Positions 47,517 through 57,026 of a DNA stretch of 64,000 nucleotides are shown piece after piece. The stretch is from an uncultured Alistipes sp. GTDB lineage: Bacteria > Bacteroidota > Bacteroidia > Bacteroidales > Rikenellaceae. Position numbers and translations under genes: made by a program. Below the pieces are notes generated by a model. It was not told the DNA's origin, did no database searches, and saw only the letters and a program-made list of their open reading frames with translations. Where the stretch lies: NCBI GenBank assembly GCA_900545315.1, contig UQYM01000003.1:1-64000 (forward strand). The letters run 5' to 3'. Each line of letters opens with the position of its first letter. The stretch's first letter is position 1.

Positions 47517-47556
47517 AAGGGGCGCAGAAAGAGAAACTTTCTGCGCCCCTTTTGTT
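47517..47556 (+). terminator. secA terminator
   Basis: The perfect 15-bp arms AAGGGGCGCAGAAAG and CTTTCTGCGCCCCTT, with a 5-base loop and the tail TTGTTATT, lie 21 bp after the secA stop. Confidence 0.9.
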
Positions 47557-47860
47557 ATTGCCGGCAATCTAGATTTTAACATTTTTGGTGCGAATTCGGC
47601 GACAGATATTATGTATGCAGCATATCCATCCTCTACGTCAGCAAATCTTTGGGAATGAACTTTTAGCATTGGGGAGAAACTCTTTCATTACATAAGTCAT
47701 CTCACACCAAATGCAAACCCAAAGGACTCAATCGGCCATACCATCAGTTAATCTCAATTGATCTCTGTAACAGCAAGCAAATTCGAGCTACATATAGGAA
47801 TGCTCCGACAAAAATAGGCGGCCCTTGAAGAACCGCCTGTTACACATCTCTTTTTACCTC
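47557..47860. other. Convergent intergenic region between secA and xseB
   Basis: No gene is recognised between the two terminators that close secA and the rel-xseA-xseB operon. Confidence 0.4.
47809..47838 (-). terminator. Terminator of the rel-xseA-xseB operon
   Basis: On the minus strand AGGCGG and CCGCCT enclose an 11-base loop and are followed by ATTTTTG. It lies 23 bp after the xseB stop. Confidence 0.75.
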
Positions 47861-48055
47861 TTACTCCTCTTTGAGCGCTTCAGCTACCTCGGTTTCTGCC
47901 TTGCGTAACTTTTCACGACACAACTTAATCAACTCCGATGCCCGTTTCACCTGAGCTCCCAGCTCATCCACATTCATCTGGGCATCGTTGAACTTTTCCA
48001 AAATCCCTTCGATCTCCTCAATCGCTTGGGTATAAGAGGGCTGCTTCTTTTCCAT
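47861..48055 (-). CDS. xseB: Exodeoxyribonuclease VII small subunit
   Basis: The 64-residue helical protein ('YTQAIEEIEGILEKFN', 'VDELGAQVKRASELI') is the small subunit of exonuclease VII, which degrades single-stranded DNA. The ATG at 48055 begins 'MEKKQPSY'; the longer frame is not supported. It follows xseA by 89 bp. Confidence 0.9.
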   Translation of the reverse strand: MEKKQPSYTQAIEEIEGILEKFNDAQMNVDELGAQVKRASELIKLCREKLRKAETEVAEALKEE

Positions 48056-48144
48056 ATGACTATAACACTTTTCTATTCCACTCAAAAGAGGACTATACGC
48101 AACGAACACCTACCAACACTGCTATTGTTCGCTGCACCTCCCCA

Positions 48145-49566
48145 TTACTGCTGTTTTGTATTCTGTTGTTTTGCCCGGCTGGACTTGCGTGACGGATGCA
48201 ACTCACGCACCTCAGCATCGGCCGAGCCATCATACCATACAATACGGATCTCATCTCCCGGACGGACATCGCGCACCGATGTCAAATGGTGACCACCGGA
48301 CTGGACCAATGCAAATCCCAACTCCAACATCCGTTTCGGATCTCGCGTCACAATTCGGTCACTCAACAGCTCTAACTGCTGACGGTGGCTCTGCAACACA
48401 GACCGACTACGATCCACCAATAGATCTCGACAGGTATCCAACTGGCGAACACAGTTCTGCAAGGCATACCTTACCGACTGCGTTAATTGGGTATGCAGAT
48501 TCTGCAAGTTGCCCAAACCTCTGTACACCACCTGCCCGGTCAATCGCACCAAATCACCTTGCAATCGCTCCAAACGTAACTGCTGTTGGTGCATCCGCTC
48601 CGACAGCTCCAATTTCAAAGCGACCGCAGCCTGTTGCAGACGTTGTCGTTCCTCATCAAGCAAAGTCACAGCTTGACTGGACAACTCTTCGAAACGCTCT
48701 TGCAACCAATCGTCAAATGCCGCACAACGATCCTTCAAATAGACCGCTACCGCGGTCGGGGTTTTGACCGAAACCGCAGCAACCATATCGGCCACACTTT
48801 GATCCTTGTCGTGTCCAATACCCGCAATCACCGGGAGCGGAAATTGTGCCAAATGACAGCAAAGACGATAGCTGTCAAAACAGCCCAGATCGCTCTGCGA
48901 TCCACCACCACGAATCACCACAACAGCATCAAAATCATCGCTGCGATCCGCCACAGCCCCCAACGCTGCAATGATCGAATCTTCGGCTCCAGCCCCCTGC
49001 ATAAAGGCATCAAAAAGCTCCACCTCGAAACGGTACAATCCATTTGCCAACTCTTTGCAAAAGTCCTGGTAACCGGCCGCATTCCGCGAAGAGACAACTG
49101 CCACGCGCTGAATCACAACGGGTAGTTCCAATTCGCGATTCATATCATAGACCCCATCCTCCTGTAACCGGGCAATGGTCTCCTGGCGCTGACGTTCCAT
49201 ATCGCCCAGCGTATAGGCCGGATCGATATCCGTGATCTGTAACGACAAGCCGTAAAGCTCATGATACGAAACGACCACCTTCACCAACACCTGCAACCCG
49301 GCAGCCAGCGTCTGTCCTGTCATCTGCCGGAAATAGGGCTCCAGCATCGCATAGGTACTGCGCCAAATAACTGCGTTAGCCTTAGCTTTGGGAACATGAT
49401 TCGCTCCACCCTTCTCGACCAGTTCAAGATAACAGTGACCGGAATAGTTTACCTTCAACTCGCTGATCTCAGCCGTCACCCAATACGGCAACGGATGCGC
49501 CCGGTCTATACCGGCCTTGATCATGGCCTGCAGGCCACTAAGCGATATGGATTCGGAATGGGGCAT
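48145..49566 (-). CDS. xseA: Exodeoxyribonuclease VII large subunit
   Basis: The 473-residue catalytic subunit has an N-terminal OB-fold (about 20-100, 'YWVTAEISELKVNYSGHCYLEL'), the core 'VVVIRGGGSQSDLGCFD' and 'PVIAGIGHDKDQSVADMVA', and a long coiled-coil region before the C-terminus. With XseB it digests single-stranded DNA from either end. It starts one base after the rel gene. Confidence 0.95.
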   Translation of the reverse strand: MPHSESISLSGLQAMIKAGIDRAHPLPYWVTAEISELKVNYSGHCYLELVEKGGANHVPKAKANAVIWRSTYAMLEPYFRQMTGQTLAAGLQVLVKVVVSYHELYGLSLQITDIDPAYTLGDMERQRQETIARLQEDGVYDMNRELELPVVIQRVAVVSSRNAAGYQDFCKELANGLYRFEVELFDAFMQGAGAEDSIIAALGAVADRSDDFDAVVVIRGGGSQSDLGCFDSYRLCCHLAQFPLPVIAGIGHDKDQSVADMVAAVSVKTPTAVAVYLKDRCAAFDDWLQERFEELSSQAVTLLDEERQRLQQAAVALKLELSERMHQQQLRLERLQGDLVRLTGQVVYRGLGNLQNLHTQLTQSVRYALQNCVRQLDTCRDLLVDRSRSVLQSHRQQLELLSDRIVTRDPKRMLELGFALVQSGGHHLTSVRDVRPGDEIRIVWYDGSADAEVRELHPSRKSSRAKQQNTKQQ

Positions 49567-49567
49567 G

Positions 49568-51751
49568 CTAATTATTTACACGGAACACCTTCTGCATTCC
49601 CTTTATCTTCATCAATTTATACACCACCGTCTCCACAACCTGCGTGCTGGTCACCTCGATATTGATCAAACCGGAGAGTACCCCTCCTGCCGAATTGAGA
49701 CTCATCGAACGGATATTGATCTTCAATTCACTGTTGATCACCTCGGTAATCTTATTGACCAAACCGGGAACATCATCCGCCTGAATCCGAACCGTCGCAC
49801 GGAACGAACCGTGAGCCGCCTCCTTCTGCCAACGGGCCGGCAGAACCCGATACGGATAGCGTTCCTTCAAACGCATCGCATTGGGACAGTCGTGACGATG
49901 GATGGTGATTCCATTATTAATGGTCGTGAAGGCAAAGATATCGTCACCATAAATCGGATTGCAACATTTCGCCAACTTGTACTCAATATTGCTCAGAGAC
50001 TCATCAATAATCAATGCATCATCAGCATCCGAAGTAGATTTGGTCGCAACCGTTTTAACCTGCCGTACTTCGTCTGGCGTCTCATTATCCAACAGACGAG
50101 TCAACACATCCTTCACCTCACCAATAACGATCCTCTGCTGTGCAATCTGACCGTACAACTCCGTACCGGTCTTAAACTTGTAATATTTACAGAGCATCGT
50201 CACTGCATCATCCATCGCTACCGGCAGCTTCCAGTTCTTCAATTTGCGCTCCAGCTCCTCACGGCCCAAACTGGCCGCCTTTGCCTGCTCCTCTCGCAAA
50301 TAGGCCTTGATCTTGTTCCGGGCCTTGCTCGTCGTCACAATGTTCAGCCAATCAGCTTTAGGCTTCTGGGTCTTGGAGGTCAGGATCTCGACAATATCAC
50401 CGTTTTTCAGCTGCTCTTTAAACGAGACATTGCGATGGTTAACCTTACCTCCTACACACGTAGCCCCCAAATTGGAGTGAATATCAAAGGCAAAATCCAA
50501 AACGGTTGCCCCTTCATTCAATTTACGTAAATCACCGTTCGGGGTAAAGACAAAAATCTCTCCCGACGACAACTTGATATTGAACTTATCCGCACGGGGC
50601 TGATTTTCGGTCGCTTCGATCAGCTCCCGAATCCGACTGAACCACTCCTCCGTGCCCAAACCATCATTCTTGACCCCTTTGTAACGCCAGTGGGCCGCCA
50701 CTCCCCTTTCGGCAATCTCATCCATACGCTCCGTACGGATTTGGATCTCAACCCAACGCCCATCAGGCGTAACTACTGTCGTATGCAACGACTCGTAACC
50801 ATTCGATTTGGGGATCGAAATCCAATCTCGCATACGATCCGGATTGGGCGTATAAAAGTCGGTCACGATCGAATAGATTGCCCAGCAACAGGCCTTCTCC
50901 TGTTCACGCGGACAGTCCAGAATGATTCGAATCGCAAAAAGATCGTACACCTCGTCAAAACCGATATGCATGCGCTTCATCTTGCGCCAAATCGAATAGA
51001 TCGACTTGGTTCGGCTCTTGAGGTGGTACTTGAAGTTCTGCTGCTTCATCTTCTCCTCGATCGGCTTCACAAACTCCTTGATAAAGGCCTCACGTTCGGC
51101 AGCCGTATCCTCCAACCGACGTAAAATATAATTGTAATCCTCCGGTTCCAGATACTTGAGCGATATATCCTCAAGCTCCGATTTTACGTTGTAGAGGCCC
51201 AATTTATGCGCTATCTGCGAGTAGAGATTCAAACTCTCCCAAGACTTTTTTAACCGTTTTTCGGGCGGGAACATCTCCAGCTTCCGCATCACCTCGAGAC
51301 GATCGGCCAACTTGATCAGAATAACCCGCGGATCTGAAGCGTAAGAGACGATCAACTCTCTGAAATTATCCACCTGATCCTCAGCAGCCTTCGTATCCAC
51401 GTCTGAAATATTGCACAACCCTTTCAGAATGCCGATACATTGCTCACCGTAGTGTCGTCCGATCGAGTTGAGATTCATCAACTCCAACCGTACCACATCA
51501 TGCAACAGAGTCGAAATAACCGAATTACGTCCCAATCCGATTTCTCGAATCACAATGGTGGCCGTATCCACCGAGTGCATCACCAATGGAGTTCCATCGT
51601 AACGGGTCATTCCATCGAGCTTTTCGATGGCAACACGTAATGCAGACTTGACCAAATGATGACTGGCCTCACTGAAATATCCTTGCGACAATTTCAGAAA
51701 AGGCTCAACATATTCAGGAAACGTTTGATTGTCCAATACCTCGGCTTCCAT
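49568..51751 (-). CDS. rel: RelA/SpoT-family (p)ppGpp synthetase with altered HD site
   Basis: The 727-residue protein has the full long-RSH layout: HD hydrolase domain (about 25-180), synthetase domain (about 225-355, 'DLFAIRIIL', 'RMRDWISIPKSNGYESLHT', 'EIQIRT'), TGS ('EIFVFTPNGDLRKL', about 400-460), and a C-terminal ACT domain. It makes and possibly degrades the alarmone (p)ppGpp. In the HD domain the 'HD' pair is kept (H84, D85), but the usual following Glu-Asp of 'HDTVEDT' is replaced (R88, L89 in 'LLHDVVRLE'), so hydrolysis is probably lost, and this is likely the synthetase-dominant copy. The xseA gene starts one base after its stop. A weak -7 box, TATCTTTC (51777-51784), precedes it. 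Confidence 0.92.
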   Translation of the reverse strand: MEAEVLDNQTFPEYVEPFLKLSQGYFSEASHHLVKSALRVAIEKLDGMTRYDGTPLVMHSVDTATIVIREIGLGRNSVISTLLHDVVRLELMNLNSIGRHYGEQCIGILKGLCNISDVDTKAAEDQVDNFRELIVSYASDPRVILIKLADRLEVMRKLEMFPPEKRLKKSWESLNLYSQIAHKLGLYNVKSELEDISLKYLEPEDYNYILRRLEDTAAEREAFIKEFVKPIEEKMKQQNFKYHLKSRTKSIYSIWRKMKRMHIGFDEVYDLFAIRIILDCPREQEKACCWAIYSIVTDFYTPNPDRMRDWISIPKSNGYESLHTTVVTPDGRWVEIQIRTERMDEIAERGVAAHWRYKGVKNDGLGTEEWFSRIRELIEATENQPRADKFNIKLSSGEIFVFTPNGDLRKLNEGATVLDFAFDIHSNLGATCVGGKVNHRNVSFKEQLKNGDIVEILTSKTQKPKADWLNIVTTSKARNKIKAYLREEQAKAASLGREELERKLKNWKLPVAMDDAVTMLCKYYKFKTGTELYGQIAQQRIVIGEVKDVLTRLLDNETPDEVRQVKTVATKSTSDADDALIIDESLSNIEYKLAKCCNPIYGDDIFAFTTINNGITIHRHDCPNAMRLKERYPYRVLPARWQKEAAHGSFRATVRIQADDVPGLVNKITEVINSELKINIRSMSLNSAGGVLSGLINIEVTSTQVVETVVYKLMKIKGMQKVFRVNN

Positions 51752-52030
51752 AATTCCGGGAGATTTATATTTTGCTGAAAGATACTAAATAAATTTAAGA
51801 ATAACGCGTGATACTTCGGAAAATCCGCCTACGGATTTAGTTGGAACAGGCAGTATGGGTCATTAACACTGGAGTACAAACAGTTCGATGAGACAAAATC
51901 CTTTCATACATCAGCCACTGAGCAAACCTAATTTTCGCTATTAAATACATGACTCTATTCTAATTATCACACTCAACCACACAACGCTCCCAGCGGCACA
52001 CTGAAATAACACAGCAACATGCCCCTAACA
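51752..52030. other. Intergenic region upstream of rel
   Basis: The rel promoter side carries TATCTTTC on the minus strand at 51777-51784, one mismatch from the -7 consensus. No gene is recognised in the rest. Confidence 0.35.
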
Positions 52031-52070
52031 TAAAAAACAATCCGGAAGCGTTTAATACGCTTCCGGATTG
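52031..52070 (-). terminator. aspA terminator
   Basis: The perfect 13-bp arms CAATCCGGAAGCG and CGCTTCCGGATTG enclose a 7-base loop; on the minus strand TTTTTTATG follows. It lies 95 bp after the aspA stop. Confidence 0.85.
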
Positions 52071-52164
52071 ATATGAATCAAATGTAAATGATTCGCACAG
52101 GATTCTTACCCACAGCCAGGAACCTATTTCCCACCAGCGGCAAGACTACCACCTGTCGAACCGA

Positions 52165-53598
52165 CTACTTATGATAGAATTTACGTGGTTTGATCATATT
52201 CTCCGGCAAGAGGACATTGTCCAACTCCTCTTTGCTCATCAACTTCTTCTCCAAAACCAGCTCATAGATACCTTTACCGGTCTTGAGCGCCGTCTTGGCC
52301 AATTCCGTCGAGGTCTCATAACCCAAATAGGGATTCAACGCCGTAACCAGTCCAATACTGTTGTAAACCAACTTGCGGCAAACCTCCTCGTTGGCAGTAA
52401 TGCCCGATACACAACGATCACGCAGCGTATTCATGCCGTTGCTCAGCAGATCGATGCTTTCAAACAGGCTATGTACGATAATCGGCTCCATCACATTCAG
52501 CTCCAACTGACCGGCCTCAGCCGCCATCGTCACGGTCAAGTCATTACCAATCACCTTGAAAGCCACCTGATTGACAACCTCCGGAATCACCGGATTCACC
52601 TTACCGGGCATAATTGAAGATCCTGGCTGCATCGGAGGCAGATTGATCTCGTTGAGTCCGGTACGAGGACCTGAAGACAGCAGACGCAAATCGTTGCAAA
52701 TCTTCGACAATTTAACCGCCAAACGTTTCAGAGCCGAAGAGTTCATAATAAACGCTCCGGTATCATTGGTTGCCTCGATCATATTGGTCGCTGCCACAAC
52801 CGGCAGACCGGTAATCTGACGCAGATACTTAATACACAACGGAGAATAATCAGGATCAGCGTTGATACCCGTACCAATTGCCGTAGCTCCCATGTTGACC
52901 TCCAGGAAGAGTTTATAGTTTTGCTCCAAACGTTCAACCTCCTCTGTCAACGTTGCCGCATAGGCTTCAAACTCCTGACCGAGTGTCATCGGAACCGCAT
53001 CCTGCAACTGGGTACGTCCCATTTTGATCACATGCGCAAACTCAGCACCTTTGGCATGGAATGCCTCCACTAACCATTTCAGCGATAACTCAAGTTTCGA
53101 AATGCTGTTGATCAACGCAATCTTCACCGCAGTCGGATAGGCATCATTGGTCGATTGCGACATATTGACATCGTTGTTCGGATGGCAATATTTGTACTCG
53201 CCACGCTGGTGACCCAGAATCTCCAATGCGCGGTTGGCAATCACCTCGTTGGCATTCATATTGGTTGAAGTACCGGCACCACCTTGAACCATATCCACTA
53301 CAAAATGGTCATCCAGTTTACCGGCCCGAACCTCCTCACAAGCCTCAATAATTGCCTGTGCGACATGACCGTCGATCAAACCCAGATCGCGATTGGCCAT
53401 TGCGGCAGCCTCCTTGACCATGGCCAACGCCTTGATCAACTCGGGGAAAAAGTATAGCCGGACACGGCTGATATTGAAGTTTTCGATGGCACGCATCGTC
53501 TGCACACCGAAATAAAACTCCACGGGAACCTCTTTGTTTCCCAGTAGATCGTGTTCCGTACGGGTCTTGCCCGAAAGCTGACTTCGTGTAATATCCAT
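52165..53598 (-). CDS. aspA: Aspartate ammonia-lyase
   Basis: The enzyme splits aspartate to fumarate and ammonia, feeding fumarate respiration. The 477-residue protein has the fumarase/aspartase signature 'GSSIMPGKVNP', opening 'RTEHDLLGNKEVPVEFYFGVQTMRA' in two shorter blocks, and 'NMNANEVIANRALE'. The spelling of the N-terminal motif fits aspartase better than fumarase. It is transcribed alone, with a terminator on each side. Confidence 0.93.
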   Translation of the reverse strand: MDITRSQLSGKTRTEHDLLGNKEVPVEFYFGVQTMRAIENFNISRVRLYFFPELIKALAMVKEAAAMANRDLGLIDGHVAQAIIEACEEVRAGKLDDHFVVDMVQGGAGTSTNMNANEVIANRALEILGHQRGEYKYCHPNNDVNMSQSTNDAYPTAVKIALINSISKLELSLKWLVEAFHAKGAEFAHVIKMGRTQLQDAVPMTLGQEFEAYAATLTEEVERLEQNYKLFLEVNMGATAIGTGINADPDYSPLCIKYLRQITGLPVVAATNMIEATNDTGAFIMNSSALKRLAVKLSKICNDLRLLSSGPRTGLNEINLPPMQPGSSIMPGKVNPVIPEVVNQVAFKVIGNDLTVTMAAEAGQLELNVMEPIIVHSLFESIDLLSNGMNTLRDRCVSGITANEEVCRKLVYNSIGLVTALNPYLGYETSTELAKTALKTGKGIYELVLEKKLMSKEELDNVLLPENMIKPRKFYHK

Positions 53599-53635
53599 AA
53601 TTCGGGAAATTATTGTGTTTTATTAGTAAATCACA

Positions 53636-53672
53636 TAAAAATATACGCGAAATTAATCAATTTCGCGTATAT
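53636..53672 (-). terminator. pyrF terminator
   Basis: The perfect 14-bp arms ATATACGCGAAATT and AATTTCGCGTATAT with a 4-base loop are followed on the minus strand by TTTTATGTG. It lies between pyrF and aspA, about 160 bp after the pyrF stop. Confidence 0.75.
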
Positions 53673-53828
53673 ACGTAATAATTTTCAACAAAATCTCCCG
53701 ATGATTTTTTCTTGAGGGAATAGATCAGGTTTTACTCGCTTTTCATGTGCACCTTCGAGGTGAAAAAAGCCTCAAATTGAGCCTTCAACCATAAGGAATA
53801 AGCCTGATCCCAGCAGCGTGGAACGGGA

Positions 53829-54653
53829 TTAGAGGTATTGATCCATCAGCTGTGCCATCTGGGCCGCCAACTCAGCAGCCTTCTCACCGGCAGCCTCTGC
53901 AAAACGCTCACCGTTATCGGCATAAATAATGCCACGCGACGAGTTGACCAACAGACCACAACGGCGGTTCATGCCATATTTGGCCACCTCTTCGAGGCTT
54001 CCGCCCTGCGCTCCGACCCCCGGCACCAAAAGGAAATGGTCCGGAATCAACTCACGGATACCTTTCAACATTTTGGCTTTGGTGGCACCGACCACATACA
54101 TCAAATTATCGGTCGTTCCCCACTCCTTCGAAGCATCAATCACCTTCTCATACAAGTAACCGCCATCCTCCAAAGGCAACATCTCAAAATCAGCTGCACT
54201 CGGGTTGGACGAAAGAGCTACAATAACAGCCCATTTTCCATCGAATTGCAGGAAAGGATCGACGGTATCCCGTCCCATGTAGGGTGACAAGGTTACTGCA
54301 TCGAACTGATATTCTGAAAAGAATACGCGTGCATACATTTTCGAAGTATTACCGATATCGCCACGTTTGGCATCTGCGATTACAAACAGATCGGGATATT
54401 TCTCACGGATATACTCCAATGTGCGGCGCAAACTAATCATTCCTTTTTCGCCACAATCTTCATAGAAGGCCAGATTGGGTTTATAGCAGACGGCGTACTG
54501 AGCAGTTGCATCGACAATTGCTTTGTTGAAGGCGAAGAGAGGATCCTCTTCGGCCAGCAAGTGGCGCGGTATCTTGTTCATGTCACTATCGAGTCCTACG
54601 CAAAGGAAACTGCGTTTAGCCTTAATCTGTTCAAAAAGCTGATCAGCATTCAT
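53829..54653 (-). CDS. pyrF: Orotidine 5'-phosphate decarboxylase (type 2)
   Basis: PyrF makes UMP from OMP in the last step of pyrimidine synthesis. The 274-residue protein has the catalytic 'IADAKRGDIGNTS' block and 'LLVPGVGAQGG' phosphate-binding loop, in a length typical of the type 2 subfamily. It stands alone, 261 bp from prfA. Confidence 0.95.
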   Translation of the reverse strand: MNADQLFEQIKAKRSFLCVGLDSDMNKIPRHLLAEEDPLFAFNKAIVDATAQYAVCYKPNLAFYEDCGEKGMISLRRTLEYIREKYPDLFVIADAKRGDIGNTSKMYARVFFSEYQFDAVTLSPYMGRDTVDPFLQFDGKWAVIVALSSNPSAADFEMLPLEDGGYLYEKVIDASKEWGTTDNLMYVVGATKAKMLKGIRELIPDHFLLVPGVGAQGGSLEEVAKYGMNRRCGLLVNSSRGIIYADNGERFAEAAGEKAAELAAQMAQLMDQYL

Positions 54654-54914
54654 AACGATAAGATTTATTATTTCATTAGTACACCTTTACTCAAATCAAA
54701 GAAAAGTTAAAAGCACCTGAATTAACAAAAGAGGCGAACGGCTTGCGCGTATTGTGGTTGCTCAATTTTGGCATGCATCCACCCGTAACGTCATACGACT
54801 CTTGCAGCAGATAGACAGGGGGCCATTCGCGATCAACACATGTTTCCCCCGAAAAGAAGCTCCACTCAACTGGGCACCTTGCGTACATACGAACAATGGA
54901 CCTCGCGCAATCGA

Positions 54915-56003
54915 TTAATTCTCTTCGCTGGCACGGAGACGCTCGGCATTCTCGGCCACCTGCAACTTGTCGATAATCTCCTGCAAGTCACCATCCATAA
55001 CCGCCGCCAAATTATACAGCGTCAGGTTGATGCGGTGATCGGTTACACGTCCCTGAGGATAGTTGTAGGTGCGGATTTTCGCACTGCGGTCACCGGTCGA
55101 AACCATGGTTTTACGTTTCGAGGCAATCTCATCCAGATATTTCTGATACTCCAGGTTGTAAATACGAGTACGCAACTCTTCGAATGCCTTATCGAAGTTT
55201 TTAAGCTGTGATTTCTGATCCTGACACTGAACGACAATACCGGTCGGGATGTGGGTCAGACGAATTGCCGAATAAGTCGTGTTGACCGACTGGCCACCCG
55301 GACCCGATGCACAGAAAATGTCTTTGCGGATATCGTTCATATTGATCTCGAGATCAAACTCCTCTGCCTCCGGCAATACAGCAACCGAAGCAGCCGAGGT
55401 GTGCACACGTCCCTGAGTCTCAGTCTGTGGCACACGTTGCACACGGTGCACACCCGACTCATATTTCAATACGCCATACACATGATCGCCTGTCACTTTC
55501 ATTACAATCTCCTTGAAACCACCCGCACTGCCTTCGCTGGCACTGTTGATCTCGTATTTCCAGCCCTTCTTCTCGATAAATTTGGTGTACATCCGGAAAA
55601 GGTCGCCGGCAAAGATAGCCGCCTCGTCACCACCCGTACCTCCACGAATCTCGACAATCGCATTTTTGCTATCCTGCGGGTCAGCCGGAATCAACAGCAG
55701 CTTGATCTGCTCCTCCATCTGAGCCAAAGCTGGCTCCAGTTCGGCAACCTCCATGCGGGCCATCTCACGCAACTCCTCATCCTTCTCATGAGCCAAAATC
55801 TCTTTGGCCTCCTCGAGGTTGTTCAACGCCGTACGATATTTATCGCTCGTCTCAACAATCGGCTGAAGCTCTTTGTACTCTTTGTTCAGCGCGACGAATT
55901 TCTTGACATCGGCAATCACTTCGGGGTCAGTCATCTGCTGACCAATCTCTTCATATTTGATTTTCAGGCCATCAAGGCGCGTAAGAATCGAATTGTCCGC
56001 CAT
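54915..56003 (-). CDS. prfA: Peptide chain release factor 1
   Basis: RF1 ends translation at UAA and UAG. The 362-residue protein (ATG at 56003) has the peptidyl-tRNA hydrolysis motif 'GGQSVNT', the RF1-type 'RVPQTETQGRVHTSAASVAVLPE' region (given here in parts) and 'ASGPGG' before it. The start at 56003 is used because the longer frame runs through the -7 promoter box. It is divergent from the DUF454/mqnB gene, with the two promoters only about 20 bp apart. Confidence 0.95.
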   Translation of the reverse strand: MADNSILTRLDGLKIKYEEIGQQMTDPEVIADVKKFVALNKEYKELQPIVETSDKYRTALNNLEEAKEILAHEKDEELREMARMEVAELEPALAQMEEQIKLLLIPADPQDSKNAIVEIRGGTGGDEAAIFAGDLFRMYTKFIEKKGWKYEINSASEGSAGGFKEIVMKVTGDHVYGVLKYESGVHRVQRVPQTETQGRVHTSAASVAVLPEAEEFDLEINMNDIRKDIFCASGPGGQSVNTTYSAIRLTHIPTGIVVQCQDQKSQLKNFDKAFEELRTRIYNLEYQKYLDEIASKRKTMVSTGDRSAKIRTYNYPQGRVTDHRINLTLYNLAAVMDGDLQEIIDKLQVAENAERLRASEEN

Positions 56004-56029
56004 AAGGTATGCAACTGTTTTTGAATGGA

Positions 56030-56037
56030 CAAAGATA
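56030..56037 (-). promoter_or_regulatory. -7 box of prfA
   Basis: TATCTTTG on the minus strand is a perfect match, 27 bp before the prfA ATG. It overlaps the ATG-containing upstream frame of the opposite gene (56025), which argues against that start there. Confidence 0.65.
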
Positions 56038-56057
56038 GACATTTTTTTGTTTTTTCG

Positions 56058-56065
56058 TATCTTGC
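56058..56065 (+). promoter_or_regulatory. Weak -7-like box of the mqn-bio operon
   Basis: TATCTTGC resembles TAnnTTTG with one T missing. It lies 20 bp before the preferred ATG at 56085. Confidence 0.35.
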
Positions 56066-56084
56066 GCCTCCGATGCAGAGCCCT

Positions 56085-57026
56085 ATGAAAAACACCTTAC
56101 TCAAAATAGCCGGATACCTCTCTGTGGCCTTGGGATTTGTCGGGATATTCCTGCCACTGCTCCCCACCACTCCGTTCCTGCTGTTGGCCTTGTGGTGTTT
56201 TGCACGAAGCTCCTCCCGAATGCAAACCTGGCTGCTCACAAACCGTCTCTTCGGCCAATACCTCAAAGATTACGAACGAGGATGCGGCATCCCACGATTT
56301 GTCAAGGCCTCAACCTTGATCTGTCTGTGGAGCACCCTTCTCTTCAGCATGATCATCTTTACCGAAGCGTGGTGGGTGAAAATTTTGCTGTTGGTCATTG
56401 CCTTCGGAGTGTCGATCCATGTCCTGAGCATGAAAACCAAACGGCATTTTGGCACGCGCACATTGGTCTTGATTCCGACCGAGCTAGAGGCCAAACCATT
56501 CATTGCCTCACAACCCGCCGGGGTAACCGTTGAAACGGTCGGTGTGGGCAGCTACCGCTGCGCCTATAACACCTACCGGTTGATTCGTCGCTACCATCCT
56601 CAACGAGTCATTTTGGCTGGTTTGGCCGGAGTGTACCCCGGCAGGAGGATTCCGGTTGGGGAAAGTGTATTGGTCAAAACCGAACGTAGTGCAGACATCG
56701 GCACCTTTCAAGAGCAGACCTTTCAGGCAAAATTCGGCGAACGGGCTGATTGCCCCTCTATTCCTGACTCAGTTCGTTTTCAGCAGGTGGTCAGTAATAC
56801 GGTTAACGCAGCCGCCTCACCTTATGTCGATGCAGAAGGAGCAGATATAGAGAACATGGAGGGGATCGCCTTCTTTCATGTCTGTCTGCAAACCGATACT
56901 CCGTTTTTGGAGCTCCGTACGATTTCGAATCTGGTCGGAGAACCTTTTGCACAATGGGATCTGCATGCAGCTACCCAAACTTTGGCACGTGACTTAAATC
57001 GCTTGATTCATGAACTTGAAGCTTAA
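56085..57026 (+). CDS. mqnB: DUF454 membrane domain fused to futalosine hydrolase (MqnB)
   Basis: The 313-residue protein (ATG at 56085) joins an inner-membrane DUF454/YbaN domain (about 1-120; membrane segments 'YLSVALGFVGIFLPLL', 'FLLLALWCF' and 'ILLLVIAFGVSI') to a nucleosidase of the futalosine hydrolase family (about 125-313). The hydrolase shows 'LIPTELEAKPF', 'LAGLAGVYPG', 'ENMEGIAFFHVC' with the catalytic Glu, and 'RTISNLVGEPF'. MqnB cleaves futalosine or aminodeoxyfutalosine in menaquinone synthesis. The frame is uninterrupted across the junction, so the fusion is real in this sequence. mqnD follows with a 17-bp overlap, which supports the pathway assignment. Confidence 0.85.
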   Translation: MKNTLLKIAGYLSVALGFVGIFLPLLPTTPFLLLALWCFARSSSRMQTWLLTNRLFGQYLKDYERGCGIPRFVKASTLICLWSTLLFSMIIFTEAWWVKILLLVIAFGVSIHVLSMKTKRHFGTRTLVLIPTELEAKPFIASQPAGVTVETVGVGSYRCAYNTYRLIRRYHPQRVILAGLAGVYPGRRIPVGESVLVKTERSADIGTFQEQTFQAKFGERADCPSIPDSVRFQQVVSNTVNAAASPYVDAEGADIENMEGIAFFHVCLQTDTPFLELRTISNLVGEPFAQWDLHAATQTLARDLNRLIHELEA

